Shown: piece after piece, positions 18,271-29,179 of the stretch | Position numbering within the stretch: position 1 is the stretch's first letter | How the letters are laid out: each line of letters opens with the position of its first letter | From: Salinicoccus cyprini | GTDB lineage: Bacteria > Bacillota > Bacilli > Staphylococcales > Salinicoccaceae | Length of the DNA: 64,000 nt | Reading direction: 5' to 3' | Assembly (NCBI RefSeq): GCF_007713705.1 | Contig: NZ_VMSJ01000001.1 | Location: 62,001 to 126,000 of the forward strand | Program-made: the position numbers and the translations under genes | The notes under the pieces: model-generated | Seen by the model: the letters and a program-made list of their open reading frames with translations, nothing else | Databases searched by the model: none | What the model was told of the DNA's origin: nothing

Positions 18271-18579
18271 ATGGATAAAGCAATGGAAGAAAGCATGATG
18301 GGAGCACTTGAGAACGTCATCGACCCTGAACTTGGCATCGATATCGTCAATCTCGGTCTCGTCTATGGTGTGCATCTTGACGAAGACGGCAGAGCAGGTG
18401 TTGAAATGACACTGACATCCATGGGCTGCCCGATGGGACCACAGATTGTGGACCAGGTGAAAACAGCACTTTCCGAACTGCCGGAAGTTGAAGAGACGGA
18501 AGTCAATATCGTCTGGAATCCACCATGGGATAAAGATAAAATGAGCCGTTACGCTAAAATCGCACTCGGTGTAAGCTGA
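18271..18579 (+). CDS. sufT: MIP18/DUF59 iron-sulphur cluster assembly factor
   Basis: The 102 residues form a single DUF59 domain: VIDPELGIDIVNLGLVYGV at the start, then TLTSMGCPMGPQI with the conserved cysteine, and a C-terminal VNIVWNPPWDKDKMS. In S. aureus the homologue in the same neighbourhood, near cdr and clpB, is SufT, an auxiliary factor for maturing Fe-S proteins. The symbol is assigned from domain and synteny. GGAAGGAG lies upstream of the ATG and a terminator follows. Confidence 0.85.
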   Translation: MDKAMEESMMGALENVIDPELGIDIVNLGLVYGVHLDEDGRAGVEMTLTSMGCPMGPQIVDQVKTALSELPEVEETEVNIVWNPPWDKDKMSRYAKIALGVS

Positions 18580-18594
18580 TCGATCATATAGTTG

Positions 18595-18622
18595 AGCCCT
18601 CCTGTACAGGGGGGCTTTTTTT
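18595..18622 (+). terminator. Intrinsic terminator after sufT
   Basis: AGCCC with inner CTGTACAG and closing GGGCT form a stem, followed by a T tract to 18622. Confidence 0.75.
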
Positions 18623-18638
18623 CACTGCCAATGAAAAA

Positions 18639-18660
18639 ATCCTCCCGATCTGGGAGGATT
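18639..18660 (-). terminator. Intrinsic terminator of uppP
   Basis: AATCCTCCC and GGGAGGATT are a perfect 9-bp stem with a 4-base loop; on the minus strand TTTTTT follows. It starts two bases after the uppP stop. Confidence 0.85.
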
Positions 18661-18661
18661 T

Positions 18662-19486
18662 CTATTTGAAGAAGAGGGAATACAGAATCGAGAACGTTCC
18701 CAGCGCAAAGCAGTAGTAGGTGAATATGATCAGGTTGCCGCGTTCCATTACACCCTGCAGCCACTTGAGTCCGAAGTAGGTGGCGATGATGGTCGCGATG
18801 AATGCCAGTGCATAAGGGAGTGCGAGTGTCATGATCTCGGGATCATTGACCAGATCTCCAATGGAGAGCAGTGCTGTGCCGAGTGATACCGGAATATAGA
18901 GCAGGAAGACGAATCGGAGCGCGTTCTTCTGGTTCATTCCGACACCCATGGCACCGACAAGTGTCGCGCCACTCCGGCTGATGCCGGGCATCAGCGCAAC
19001 GCACTGGGATAAGCCGACGATGATGGCATCCTTGATGTTCAGGTCCCCGTCGCGTCTCTCGCCGCGTTTATTTTTGATGAACCATAGTGCCACACCGGTG
19101 ACGAGCAGCATCAGACCGACTGTCATCATGGAGACATTATCACCGATGATATCCTCAAGGAGCACGCCAAGCACACCGACCGGGATGGTCGCAATGACCA
19201 GATAGATGGTGTAGCGGAAGTCTTCGATGGCTTCTGCATCCCGGGCGCCTTTGAATATATAGCGGCTCAGATTGACGATGATTGCTGTAATATCTTTACG
19301 ATAGATGTAGAGGACCGCAATCAGCGACGCGGTATTCAGCAGGATTTCAAAAGACAGGCCTCTGGCCTCGATGCCGAGCAGCTCCCGGGCGATGACCAGG
19401 TGGCCGCTTGATGAGACCGGTATGGGCTCTGTGAAGCCCTGCAGCAGCCCTAAAAATATGTAGCGTATAATTTCAATGATATCCAT
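18662..19486 (-). CDS. uppP: Undecaprenyl-diphosphatase
   Basis: Integral membrane phosphatase that recycles the C55 lipid carrier for peptidoglycan and teichoic acid synthesis and gives bacitracin tolerance. The 274 residues include QGFTE (16-20) running into PVSSSGH (to His29), and later MPGISRSGATL, the two conserved active-site stretches. The first motif has Pro after the Glu where many homologues have Phe (TEPIP rather than TEFLP). Several membrane spans cover most of the rest. Monocistronic by appearance. Confidence 0.94.
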   Translation of the reverse strand: MDIIEIIRYIFLGLLQGFTEPIPVSSSGHLVIARELLGIEARGLSFEILLNTASLIAVLYIYRKDITAIIVNLSRYIFKGARDAEAIEDFRYTIYLVIATIPVGVLGVLLEDIIGDNVSMMTVGLMLLVTGVALWFIKNKRGERRDGDLNIKDAIIVGLSQCVALMPGISRSGATLVGAMGVGMNQKNALRFVFLLYIPVSLGTALLSIGDLVNDPEIMTLALPYALAFIATIIATYFGLKWLQGVMERGNLIIFTYYCFALGTFSILYSLFFK

Positions 19487-19552
19487 TCTCCTACCTCCTA
19501 GATACTTCAGACTATAATATAAGATAAAAGCCTGCTAAAAGCTATCGATTAC

Positions 19553-19580
19553 TTGAAAAATAATGATGGAAGTGTATAAT
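19553..19580 (+). promoter_or_regulatory. clpB promoter
   Basis: TTGAAA (19553-19558) and TATAAT (19575-19580) with a 16-bp spacer form a strong vegetative promoter directly before the CtsR operator. Confidence 0.8.
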
Positions 19581-19589
19581 ATAATTAAA

Positions 19590-19606
19590 GGTCAAATATG
19601 GTCAAA
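19590..19606 (+). promoter_or_regulatory. CtsR operator of clpB
   Basis: Two direct heptads GGTCAAA separated by TAT match the CtsR box exactly. The site starts ten bases after the -10, over the transcription start, so bound CtsR would block clpB at normal temperature. Confidence 0.92.
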
Positions 19607-19671
19607 TAAATTTTGAGGATGCATTCTGAGTGAAAACAGCTGCGTTCTATTTCTGCAAAGAGGTGATATGT

Positions 19672-22260
19672 ATGGATATAAATAAAATGACCTACACCGT
19701 CCAGTCCGTCATTGAACGGGCACAGTCGATGGCGGTGGATATGAAACTCCAGTCGATTGAATCGGAAGCGGTCATGAAGGCACTGCTGACGGTGGATGAC
19801 AGCATGGCACGGGATGTGCTTGAACGCGCCAGCATCGATGTCGATCAGCTGCTCGGTGAATATGATGAAAAGCTGTCCAAGTATAATGTTGTCAAAGGCG
19901 ATAATGTCCAGTACGGGCAGTATATGTCGAACGGCTTCACCCAGATTGTGAACCGGGCGGAGAAGATCATGGCGGATATGAAGGACGAATATGTTTCCGT
20001 CGAACATATGCTGCTTGCGGGCATCGAAGTGGAGCCGATCATGAAAGCGGCCGTCGGCAATAAGCGTGAAGTGATCAGGGAAATAATCAGCAAAGTCAGA
20101 GGAGGGAATCGTGTGACTACACAAAATCCGGAAGTACAGTATGAAGTACTTGAGAAATATGGACGCGATCTGGTCGAGGAGGTGCGCAGCGGCAACGTCG
20201 ACCCTGTAATCGGCAGGGACGAGGAGATCCGCAACTCGATCCGCATACTGAGCCGTAAAAGAAAGAATAACCCGGTACTGATCGGTGAGCCGGGTGTCGG
20301 CAAGACCGCCATCGTCGAAGGGCTGGCACAGCGTATCGTCCGCAAGGACGTGCCGGACAGCCTGCTTGATAAGACCATTTTCGAACTCGATCTGTCGGCG
20401 CTTGTCGCCGGTGCGAAATTCCGGGGGGAATTTGAAGAGCGTCTGAAGGCGGTGCTGAAGGAAGTAAAGGAATCCGACGGCCGCATCATACTCTTCATCG
20501 ATGAAATCCATATGCTTGTCGGTGCGGGCAAGACGGAAGGTGCCATGGATGCCGGCAATATGCTGAAGCCGATGCTTGCACGCGGCGAACTCCACTGCAT
20601 CGGTGCAACGACACTGAACGAGTACCGTGAATATATCGAAAAGGATTCTGCACTGGAACGCCGCTTCCAGAAAGTACAGATTCCGGAACCCGATGTTGAG
20701 GATACCATCTCCATCCTGCGTGGACTGAAGGAACGCTATGAAGTCCACCATGGTGTCAGAATCACGGACCGTGCGCTCGTTGCGGCCGCAGAACTTTCCG
20801 ACCGCTATATTACGGACCGTTTCCTGCCGGATAAGGCCATCGACCTGATGGACCAGGCAAGTGCAACCATCCGCACGGAGATGGGCTCCAATCCGACGGA
20901 GCTCGACCAGATCAACCGTCGTGTCATGCAGCTCGAGATCGAGGAGCAGGCTTTGAAGTCGGAAGATGACTCGGTTTCAAAAACGCGCCTGGCTGAACTG
21001 CAGAAGGAACTGTCGGAAGCCCGTGAAGCGCAGCAGGCACTCACGCAGCGTGTGGAAAAGGAAAAAGGGCAGATCCAGAAGGTCAACGACAAGCGTGAAG
21101 AAGTGGACCGCACGCGCCAGGAACTCGATGAGGCAGAAAACAACTACGAGCTTGAACGGGCAGCAGAACTCCGTCACGGCAGGCTGCCGCAGCTCGAACG
21201 TGAACTGCGCGAACTGGAAGAAAAGCTGCAGGAGGAGAGCGCTGGTGAAAACCGCATCATCCGTGAAGTGGTGACCGAGGAGGAAATCGGCTATATCGTC
21301 AGCCAGTGGACCGGCATCCCGGTATCGAAGCTCGTCGAGACGGAGAAGGACAAGCTGCTCAAGCTCTCTGACATCATGCATGAGCGGGTCGTCGGCCAGG
21401 ATGAAGCGGTGGACCTCGTCGCAGACGCCGTCATCCGTGCCCGCGCAGGCATCAAGGATCCGAACCGCCCGATCGGCAGCTTCCTGTTCCTCGGACCGAC
21501 GGGGGTCGGCAAGACCGAGCTTGCGAAGACACTTGCTGCAACAATGTTCGATTCCGAGAAGCATATGATCCGTATCGACATGAGTGAGTATATGGAAAAG
21601 CATGCGGTATCGAGACTGATCGGTGCACCTCCGGGCTACGTCGGTCATGAGGAGGGCGGTCAGCTGACAGAAGCCATCCGCCGCCAGCCGTATTCCGTCA
21701 TCCTGCTGGACGAAGTGGAGAAGGCACATTCCGATGTCTTCAACATACTGCTCCAGCTGCTTGATGAAGGCCGTCTGACCGACTCGAAAGGCAGATCTGT
21801 CGACTTCAGAAATACGATCATCATCATGACGTCGAACATCGGCTCCGGCCATCTGCTTGATAACGTCAGACAGGACGGGGAAATCTCCGATACCACGAAG
21901 GACTACGTGATGAAGGAGATCCATCAGTACTTCAAACCGGAGATCATCAACCGCATGGATGACATCGTCATCTTCAGTCCACTCTCCAAAGAGAACATGA
22001 AACTGATTACGGACAAGCTGATCAACGATCTGAACAGACGTCTGTCAGATCAGCATATGACCGTCCAGGTGACCGATGCAGTCAAGGACTGGATCTCCGA
22101 TGAAGCCTATGAGCCGCAGTTCGGGGCCAGACCGTTGAGACGCTTCATACAGCGTCATATCGAAACGCCGCTTGCAAGAAAGCTCATTGAAGCGGATATG
22201 ACGGAAGGCATCGATGTGAAAATAGACTACCGTGATGGCGCACTTCAATTTGATATGTAG
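19672..22260 (+). CDS. clpB: ATP-dependent disaggregase ClpB
   Basis: Hsp100 chaperone that pulls polypeptides out of aggregates with DnaK; it lacks the ClpP-binding loop function. The 862 residues comprise the Clp N-domain (about 1-145), AAA1 with Walker A GEPGVGKT, the coiled M-domain rich in Glu, Lys and Gln (about 400-520), and AAA2 with GPTGVGKT followed by [16 protein letters not shown]. The ATG at 19672 is chosen because AAAGAGGTGAT lies ten bases upstream; an in-frame GTG at 19630 has no such site. It is controlled by a CtsR box. Its terminator is interrupted by a repeat element. Confidence 0.96.
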   Translation: MDINKMTYTVQSVIERAQSMAVDMKLQSIESEAVMKALLTVDDSMARDVLERASIDVDQLLGEYDEKLSKYNVVKGDNVQYGQYMSNGFTQIVNRAEKIMADMKDEYVSVEHMLLAGIEVEPIMKAAVGNKREVIREIISKVRGGNRVTTQNPEVQYEVLEKYGRDLVEEVRSGNVDPVIGRDEEIRNSIRILSRKRKNNPVLIGEPGVGKTAIVEGLAQRIVRKDVPDSLLDKTIFELDLSALVAGAKFRGEFEERLKAVLKEVKESDGRIILFIDEIHMLVGAGKTEGAMDAGNMLKPMLARGELHCIGATTLNEYREYIEKDSALERRFQKVQIPEPDVEDTISILRGLKERYEVHHGVRITDRALVAAAELSDRYITDRFLPDKAIDLMDQASATIRTEMGSNPTELDQINRRVMQLEIEEQALKSEDDSVSKTRLAELQKELSEAREAQQALTQRVEKEKGQIQKVNDKREEVDRTRQELDEAENNYELERAAELRHGRLPQLERELRELEEKLQEESAGENRIIREVVTEEEIGYIVSQWTGIPVSKLVETEKDKLLKLSDIMHERVVGQDEAVDLVADAVIRARAGIKDPNRPIGSFLFLGPTGVGKTELAKTLAATMFDSEKHMIRIDMSEYMEKHAVSRLIGAPPGYVGHEEGGQLTEAIRRQPYSVILLDEVEKAHSDVFNILLQLLDEGRLTDSKGRSVDFRNTIIIMTSNIGSGHLLDNVRQDGEISDTTKDYVMKEIHQYFKPEIINRMDDIVIFSPLSKENMKLITDKLINDLNRRLSDQHMTVQVTDAVKDWISDEAYEPQFGARPLRRFIQRHIETPLARKLIEADMTEGIDVKIDYRDGALQFDM

Positions 22261-22265
22261 CATGG

Positions 22266-22416
22266 AAGCCGTACCCATAAGAAGTGGGTGTGACTTCAGA
22301 CTGTAGACAAAGTCATTGTAGAATGACATGTCTGCAGTCTTTTTTTGGGATGGGGAGGTGATGGCGCCAACTCACCATCGATAGCTATGCCCACAGCAAG
22401 TGGGTACGGCTTTTTT
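22266..22416. repeat. Composite repeat element, copy 2, inside the clpB terminator
   Basis: The arms AAGCCGTACCCA (22266-22277) and TGGGTACGGCTT (22401-22412) are perfectly complementary but 123 bases apart, with a T tract after the second. The right side alone, CCCACAGCAAGTGGGT, is mirrored at the left by CCCATAAGAAGTGGGT, as if a terminator hairpin had been split with its loop region duplicated. Between them lie the CTGTAGACAAAG hairpin (22299-22346), shared with copy 1, then GGGATGGGG, then one degenerate 41-bp unit (CCAACTCACCATCG). Both hairpins could still end clpB transcripts. Confidence 0.7.
22299..22347 (+). terminator. Hairpin terminator after clpB (repeat-borne)
   Basis: AGACTGTAGACAAAGTCATT and AATGACATGTCTGCAGTCT pair nearly fully around a 4-base loop, followed by seven T. 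It now is the first terminator met after clpB. Confidence 0.8.
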
Positions 22417-22550
22417 ATGTTGATAGGAAATAAGTTTCCAAGTTAGTTTGAATTATCAGTCAATTTGTATTAATATTGTTGTAAGTCCTTTTTTACACCA
22501 CGAATCCTCTGCACCCCTAAAACACCTTTATTCCCCATTTAATCCTTAAT

Positions 22551-22578
22551 TTGACATAGTAACTCGTTCTTGTATACT
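22551..22578 (+). promoter_or_regulatory. ehuBCDA promoter
   Basis: TTGACA (22551-22556), 16-bp spacer, TATACT (22573-22578) preceded by TTG. It lies 57 bases before the ehuB start. No clear operator was seen. The 130 bases between the clpB terminator and this promoter are AT-rich and hold nothing I can name. Confidence 0.75.
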
Positions 22579-22634
22579 GAAAAGGTACACGTTATAGAGT
22601 AGGGAAGATCACAAACTTACTAGGGGGAGATTTT

Positions 22635-23525
22635 TTGAAGAATTATGCATGGTTACTTATGCTCGCTTTTGTACTTGTACTTGGCGCTTGCGGAAATGGC
22701 GGTTCAGACTCTGGGGACTCGGGGGAAGGTTCCAGTAAATTGGCTGAACTTCAGGAAAGTGGCACAATCAACGTCGGGTTCGCAAATGAGCCACCTTACG
22801 CCTATCAGAATTCAGACAGCGGAGAACTTGAAGGTGCTGCAATCGACATTGCGACAGCGGTATTTGCAGAAATGGGCATCGATAATGTGGAAGGCCACCT
22901 GACGGACTGGGGAGAACTGATCCCGGGCGTACAGGCAGGACAGTATGATGTCATTACTGCCGGTATGGCGATTCTGCCGGACCGTTGTGAAAATGCCTTG
23001 TTTGCGGAACCTGAAATGCAGTATGGGGAAGGACTTGTTGTCCAAGCAGGCAACCCGCATGACATCCACAGCTATGCCGATATCGCAGAGAATCCGGATG
23101 TGACCGTAGCATTGATGGAAGGAACGACACAGTTCGACTTCCTCGAGCAGGAAGGTGTGGCATCAGACCAGATCATGTCGGTCGGTGATATCCCTGCGCA
23201 GCTTGCAGCTGTACAGTCCGGCAATGCTGACGTCGCAGCTGCGACAGAAGCAACATTGAGGGCAGCCTATGAATCACTCGGCAGTGAAGATGTGGAAGTC
23301 GTGGAAGACTTCGAACAGCCGGACATCGAAGGCATTCCAAGCTATGGTGCAGCCGCTTTCAACCTTGAGGATGAAGAACTGCGCACGGCCTACAATGAAG
23401 CACTGCAGACTTTGAAGGAAGACGGCACAATCGATGAAATTCTGGATAACTCACAGGGCTTTACTGCAGAAAACAACGCAGTTCCAGTCGATGGAATGAC
23501 AACTGAACAACTGTGCGAAGGTTAA
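22635..23525 (+). CDS. ehuB: Ectoine/hydroxyectoine ABC transporter, substrate-binding lipoprotein
   Basis: Periplasmic-type binding protein tethered to the outer membrane face by lipid at Cys19 (lipobox VLGAC). The 296 residues belong to the polar amino acid SBP_bac_3 fold. The segment VITAGMAILPDRCENALFA, followed by GEGLVVQAGNPHDIHSY, and the C-terminal TTEQLCEG are features of EhuB rather than of glutamine or cystine binders. A Ser/Gly/Glu-rich linker follows the lipid Cys. The TTG start (22635) has AGGGGGAG five bases before it. First gene of the operon; no ectoine degradation genes follow, so uptake probably serves osmoprotection. Confidence 0.85.
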   Translation: MKNYAWLLMLAFVLVLGACGNGGSDSGDSGEGSSKLAELQESGTINVGFANEPPYAYQNSDSGELEGAAIDIATAVFAEMGIDNVEGHLTDWGELIPGVQAGQYDVITAGMAILPDRCENALFAEPEMQYGEGLVVQAGNPHDIHSYADIAENPDVTVALMEGTTQFDFLEQEGVASDQIMSVGDIPAQLAAVQSGNADVAAATEATLRAAYESLGSEDVEVVEDFEQPDIEGIPSYGAAAFNLEDEELRTAYNEALQTLKEDGTIDEILDNSQGFTAENNAVPVDGMTTEQLCEG

Positions 23526-23534
23526 TAATATTTC

Positions 23535-23572
23535 AAGGTCCAGTCATTCCTATGGAAATACTGGGCCTTTTC
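23535..23572 (+). terminator. Intra-operon attenuator between ehuB and ehuC
   Basis: AAGGTCCAG and CTGGGCCTT pair (one G-T) around a 17-base loop, followed by TTTC. Its place after the binding protein gene suggests partial termination giving more EhuB than permease. Confidence 0.6.
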
Positions 23573-23599
23573 AATTGAAAGATAAGGAGTGAGGAAAAA

Positions 23600-24262
23600 A
23601 TGTTCGAAACTGGGGTGAACATACTTACCTATCTGTCCCAGGGCGCCTGGACGACAATCAGCATCTTTCTAGTATCCACCCTGTTTTCTTTTATCATGGC
23701 TTTTGTCGCCGGCCTCATGAGGCTGGTGAAAAATCCACTGGTGCGTGGGTTCACCACGCTGTATGTTGAAATATTCAGGGGGACTTCCTTGATCGTCCAG
23801 CTGTTCTGGCTCTATTATGCAGTACCGATGCTGTTCAATATCGATCTTGGCAGCAACTTTTGGGTCGGTGTCATTGCGATCGCCCTGAACTACGGCGCTT
23901 ACATGTCGGAAGTCGTCAGAAGTTCGATCCTCGCGATTGATAAAGGGCAGACGGAGGCAAGCATCGCACTGAACTTCTCTGGATTCCAGCGGATGCGGCA
24001 TATCATACTGCCACAGGCACTCAGACTGATGCTGCCGGAATTCGGCAACTATTCAATACAGATACTTAAAGGGACGGCACTCGTCTCCCTGATCGGCTTG
24101 ACCGATATACTCTACTATGGGGACATCTACCGTTCCTCGAATCTATCCGAAGGACCGATCGCCTATATGATGGTGCTGGTCATGTACTTCATCATTGCCC
24201 TGCCGCTCATATGGTTGTCGAAGAAAGGTGAAAAAATATCCAGAAGAGGGGTGGCCAGCTGA
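23600..24262 (+). CDS. ehuC: Ectoine/hydroxyectoine ABC transporter permease EhuC
   Basis: Membrane permease of the His/Glu/Gln/Arg-type (HisMQ) family, 220 residues. It has an N-terminal SQGAWTTISIFLVSTLFSF span, then the segment EIFRGTSLIVQLFWLYYAVP and the coupling-helix region EASIALNFSGFQRMRHIILPQALRLMLPEFGN that contacts the ATPase. AAGGAGTGAGG precedes the ATG. The TGA stop overlaps the ehuD start, so both permeases are probably made in equal amounts. Confidence 0.85.
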   Translation: MFETGVNILTYLSQGAWTTISIFLVSTLFSFIMAFVAGLMRLVKNPLVRGFTTLYVEIFRGTSLIVQLFWLYYAVPMLFNIDLGSNFWVGVIAIALNYGAYMSEVVRSSILAIDKGQTEASIALNFSGFQRMRHIILPQALRLMLPEFGNYSIQILKGTALVSLIGLTDILYYGDIYRSSNLSEGPIAYMMVLVMYFIIALPLIWLSKKGEKISRRGVAS

Positions 24263-24963
24263 TGACATACTGGAGTTGGGAAACGTTCATGGATGCTTTT
24301 CCGATTATTCTTGCCGGGTTGAAAATCACCCTCGGTCTGACTGTGGTCAGCTATGCGCTCGCCCTGATTGTCGGCTTCGTGTGGCTGGTGCTTGAATCGA
24401 CACCATTCAGACCCTTTAACTTCATCATCTACTGGATCCGGGAGTTCATCCGGTCGACACCGCCGATTGTACAGATATTCTTCCTTTATTTCGCATGGCC
24501 GATGGTACCTTATATCGGTACATCGTTTACACCGTTCGTTGCAGCAATGCTTGCACTCGGCATTCATTTTTCCACCTATATCAGCGAAGTGTACCGTTCC
24601 GGTATTGAAAGCGTGGATAAAGGACAGTGGGAGGCATCGACGGCGCTCAATTTCTCGACGAGAGACAAATGGACGAAAATTGTACTGCCACAGGCACTGC
24701 CGCCGACCATACCGATGCTTGGAAACTATCTGATCATCCTGTTCAAGGAAGTACCGCTTGCGGCAACCATCGGTGTCGTCGGCATACTGAGCCTGGCACG
24801 GAGCTACGGAGCGCAGACGTGGTCCTACATCGAACCGCTGACCATCGTTGCGATACTGTTCCTGCTGCTCAGCTATCCGTCTGCACTACTGATCCGAAAG
24901 CTTGAAAATAAAATGAATCGCCGATTTGAGAAGAAGCAGAAGAAAGTGAAGGTGGTTGAATAA
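24262..24963 (+). CDS. ehuD: Ectoine/hydroxyectoine ABC transporter permease EhuD
   Basis: Second HisMQ-type permease, 233 residues, forming a heterodimeric channel with EhuC. It contains EFIRSTPPIVQIFFLYFAWP and the coupling segment EASTALNFSTRDKWTKIVLPQALPPTIPMLGN. A basic tail, KLENKMNRRFEKKQKKVK, ends the protein on the cytoplasmic side. AGAGGGGTGG lies upstream in ehuC. The last base of its TAA is the first of the ehuA ATG. Confidence 0.85.
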   Translation: MTYWSWETFMDAFPIILAGLKITLGLTVVSYALALIVGFVWLVLESTPFRPFNFIIYWIREFIRSTPPIVQIFFLYFAWPMVPYIGTSFTPFVAAMLALGIHFSTYISEVYRSGIESVDKGQWEASTALNFSTRDKWTKIVLPQALPPTIPMLGNYLIILFKEVPLAATIGVVGILSLARSYGAQTWSYIEPLTIVAILFLLLSYPSALLIRKLENKMNRRFEKKQKKVKVVE

Positions 24964-25739
24964 TGGAGCCGATTGTACAATATAAGGAAATTCACAAGTC
25001 ATTCGGTGATACGCACGTCCTCAAGGGAATCAATCTCGACATCCGTCCAACGGAAAAAATTGCGATCATCGGTCCGAGTGGATCGGGCAAAACGACGATC
25101 ATCCGTCTATTGATGACACTCGAGGAGCCGACGGACGGAGATATCTATGTCGCCGGAGAGAACCTCTGGAAGATGGAAGTAAAGGGGAAGATGAAACCAG
25201 CAAATGAAAAGCATCTGCGATCTGTGCGGAAGGACATCGGGATGGTGTTCCAGCACTTCAACCTTTTCCCGCACAAGACAATACTTGATAATTGCGTGAC
25301 CCCACTGGTACAGGTCAAGAAGATGAAAAAGGATGAAGCAGTCGACCTGTCCAAACAGATGCTTGATCGGGTAGGTCTCAGTGATAAGTACGATGCCTAT
25401 CCATCCAATCTGTCAGGTGGGCAGAAACAGCGCGTCGCCATGGCACGCGCACTCGTCATGAAGCCGAAGATCATGCTTTTCGATGAAGTCACCTCCGCCC
25501 TCGACCCGGAACTCGTCGGTGAGGTGCTGGAAGTCATACGCGACCTCGCCGAACATGATGAAATGGCGATGATCCTCGTCACACACGAAATGGATTTTGC
25601 GCTTGAGATCGCAGATCGCGTCCTGTTTCTGGACGGGGGCGTCATCGCCGAATCCGGCACTGCTGATGAAGTCATCAACAAATCCGAGAATCCAAGATTG
25701 CAGGAATTCCTGAAACGCTTCAGAAAAGAAGAAGTATAG
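24963..25739 (+). CDS. ehuA: Ectoine/hydroxyectoine ABC transporter ATPase EhuA
   Basis: ATP-binding subunit on the inner membrane face, 258 residues. Motifs in order: Walker A GPSGSGKTT, Q-loop GMVFQHFNLFPH, signature LSGGQKQR, Walker B IMLFDEVTSALDP and the switch histidine in LVTHEMDFA. It is closest in pattern to amino-acid transporter ATPases (GlnQ type); the Ehu assignment rests on the preceding binding protein. An insert, KMEVKGKMKPANEKHLRS, lies between Walker A and the Q-loop. A terminator follows. Confidence 0.87.
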   Translation: MEPIVQYKEIHKSFGDTHVLKGINLDIRPTEKIAIIGPSGSGKTTIIRLLMTLEEPTDGDIYVAGENLWKMEVKGKMKPANEKHLRSVRKDIGMVFQHFNLFPHKTILDNCVTPLVQVKKMKKDEAVDLSKQMLDRVGLSDKYDAYPSNLSGGQKQRVAMARALVMKPKIMLFDEVTSALDPELVGEVLEVIRDLAEHDEMAMILVTHEMDFALEIADRVLFLDGGVIAESGTADEVINKSENPRLQEFLKRFRKEEV

Positions 25740-25749
25740 AAGGAGAAAA

Positions 25750-25776
25750 GCACCGGCCAATGGTCGGTGCTTTTTT
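25750..25776 (+). terminator. Terminator of ehuBCDA
   Basis: GCACCGGCCA and TGGTCGGTGC form a near-perfect stem followed by six T. Confidence 0.85.
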
Positions 25777-25820
25777 GTGGGAATGCTGTTTACCGGGGGG
25801 GTCCCTTATCCTCCCGCAAA

Positions 25821-25857
25821 AATAGAGACTCCGGAGGCAATTCGCCTCTGGAGTCTC
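25821..25857 (-). terminator. Terminator of glpFKD
   Basis: GAGACTCCGGAGGC and GCCTCTGGAGTCTC form a 14-bp stem around AATTC; TATTTTTG follows on the minus strand. It lies 11 bases after the glpD stop. Confidence 0.85.
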
Positions 25858-25868
25858 AAACTACCACC

Positions 25869-27548
25869 TTATGCGTTTTCAAGTGCAAAGCCGGTACCGC
25901 CTTTTACTTGGAGGTAGGCTGTTCTGAGCGTTTCTTTCTCTTCTTTGCGGGTGTTTTCATCCCACTCGAGAAGGTCGCCCATCACGTTGATGACTGCATC
26001 TTTGTATTTTTCGACATTGGCGATATTGAAATAAAGATCGCCTGTGCGTCTGACAAAGTAGTCGCGCGGATTCGCGGCCATTTCATGCTGGATGCTGTAG
26101 ATGACCTGTGCATGGATATCCTTCGGCAGTCCGTAGTGCTCGGATGCAGCACCGAGGCTGCCGATGATTTCATATACGCGTTCGACATTGCTGCCATAAT
26201 GTCTAGCAAGTCGCTGACCGTTTGTGATGGATAGGCCGTAGGATGGTGCGCGTTCCGACATGCGTGCGACGAAGTCTTCGAAGCCGGCGCTGCCGCCGAC
26301 GTCCCCGCCTGAAATCGGCTGCTTGACTGTATCGGCTTTCTTGAATTTGAGTCCATACTCCTGCTGAAGACGTTTCGCGACCAGATCCACAATCTCCTGT
26401 GCCATATGACGGTAGCCTGTCAGCTTACCGCCGGCGATGGTGATGAGATCGCTCTTCGCTTCCCAGATTTCATCCTTCCTGGATATTTCGGAAGGGTCTT
26501 TGCCTTCTTCGTGGATGAGGGGTCTGATGCCTGCCCATGTCGACTCGATATGCGACTCATCAAGATCGAGGCCCGGAAACATGTTGTTTGTCGTATCAAG
26601 CAGATATCTGCGGTCTTCTGCTGTCGCGACCGGCTCCTTCTTATCACCCGTATAGCGTGTATCCGTCGTTCCCATATAGGTCTTGCCATTTCTAGGAATG
26701 GCAAAGATCATGCGGCCGTCGGACTTGGCATCGAAGTAGACTGCCTGCTTGAGCGGAAAGTCCTTTTCATCGAATACAAGGTGTACGCCTTTCGACAGGA
26801 ACAGCTGCTTCTTGCCTTTTTTGGATTCGGCATCGTGGGAGCGGACTTCGTCCACCCATGGTCCTGTTGCATTGATGACACGGCGTCCAAGTATCTGGTA
26901 CGATCCACCATCAATCTGATCTTCAGCATGCACACCGACAACCTTGCCCTGGTCATAGATGAATCCGACTGCTTTGACATGGTTGATCGGGTCTGCGCCG
27001 AATTCCGCCGCTTTCTTCATGACCTCGATCGTCATGCGTGCGTCATCGGTCTTGTACTCGACGTAGTATCCGCCACCGAGCAGTCCTTCGCGTTTGACGA
27101 GCGGCTCCTTCTCGATGACATCATCCACACTCAGCATCTTGCGCTGTTCACTGCGTCTCACTTCAGCGAGCATGTCGTAGACACGCAGGCCGATACTCGT
27201 TGTAAACTTCCCGAATGTTCCGCCTTTGTGGAAGGGGAGCAGCATCCATTCAGGCGTTGTGACGTGCGGTCCATTTTCATAGACGATGGCACGTTCAATG
27301 CCTGTTTCACGTACAACACCAATCTGGAACTGTTTCAGATAGCGGAGTCCGCCATGGACCAGTTTCGTGCTGCGGCTGCTCGTTCCTTCAGCAAAGTCCT
27401 GCATTTCTACAAGTGCAACCTTCATTCCTCGCTTGGCAGCATCAAGGGCGATTCCCGCCCCTGTGATACCACCACCAATAACAACAATGTCATAGTCTAC
27501 TTTCTCCATATGCTGCAATTGATCTTTTCTAGTTAATGTGTTCAGCAT
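25869..27548 (-). CDS. glpD: Aerobic glycerol-3-phosphate dehydrogenase
   Basis: FAD-dependent, membrane-associated enzyme oxidising glycerol 3-phosphate to dihydroxyacetone phosphate and passing electrons to quinone. The 559 residues have the FAD dinucleotide motif [20 protein letters not shown] near residue 21, [17 protein letters not shown], and the C-terminal DAO_C domain ([14 protein letters not shown]). AGGAGG precedes the ATG. Last gene of glpFKD; the 69-base gap before it contains only a weak inverted repeat (AATAAAG/CTTTATT). Confidence 0.96.
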   Translation of the reverse strand: MLNTLTRKDQLQHMEKVDYDIVVIGGGITGAGIALDAAKRGMKVALVEMQDFAEGTSSRSTKLVHGGLRYLKQFQIGVVRETGIERAIVYENGPHVTTPEWMLLPFHKGGTFGKFTTSIGLRVYDMLAEVRRSEQRKMLSVDDVIEKEPLVKREGLLGGGYYVEYKTDDARMTIEVMKKAAEFGADPINHVKAVGFIYDQGKVVGVHAEDQIDGGSYQILGRRVINATGPWVDEVRSHDAESKKGKKQLFLSKGVHLVFDEKDFPLKQAVYFDAKSDGRMIFAIPRNGKTYMGTTDTRYTGDKKEPVATAEDRRYLLDTTNNMFPGLDLDESHIESTWAGIRPLIHEEGKDPSEISRKDEIWEAKSDLITIAGGKLTGYRHMAQEIVDLVAKRLQQEYGLKFKKADTVKQPISGGDVGGSAGFEDFVARMSERAPSYGLSITNGQRLARHYGSNVERVYEIIGSLGAASEHYGLPKDIHAQVIYSIQHEMAANPRDYFVRRTGDLYFNIANVEKYKDAVINVMGDLLEWDENTRKEEKETLRTAYLQVKGGTGFALENA

Positions 27549-27617
27549 TGAAATACCTCCTAGTTTTTTAGAAAAATAAAGGCCGCGCGGATCTTGGGTC
27601 TTTATTATGAAGCGTCT

Positions 27618-29135
<1,518 letters not shown>

Positions 29136-29179
29136 TCATTCCCCTTTACTTTGAATTTGCTAGATTGTTCCTATGGAGA

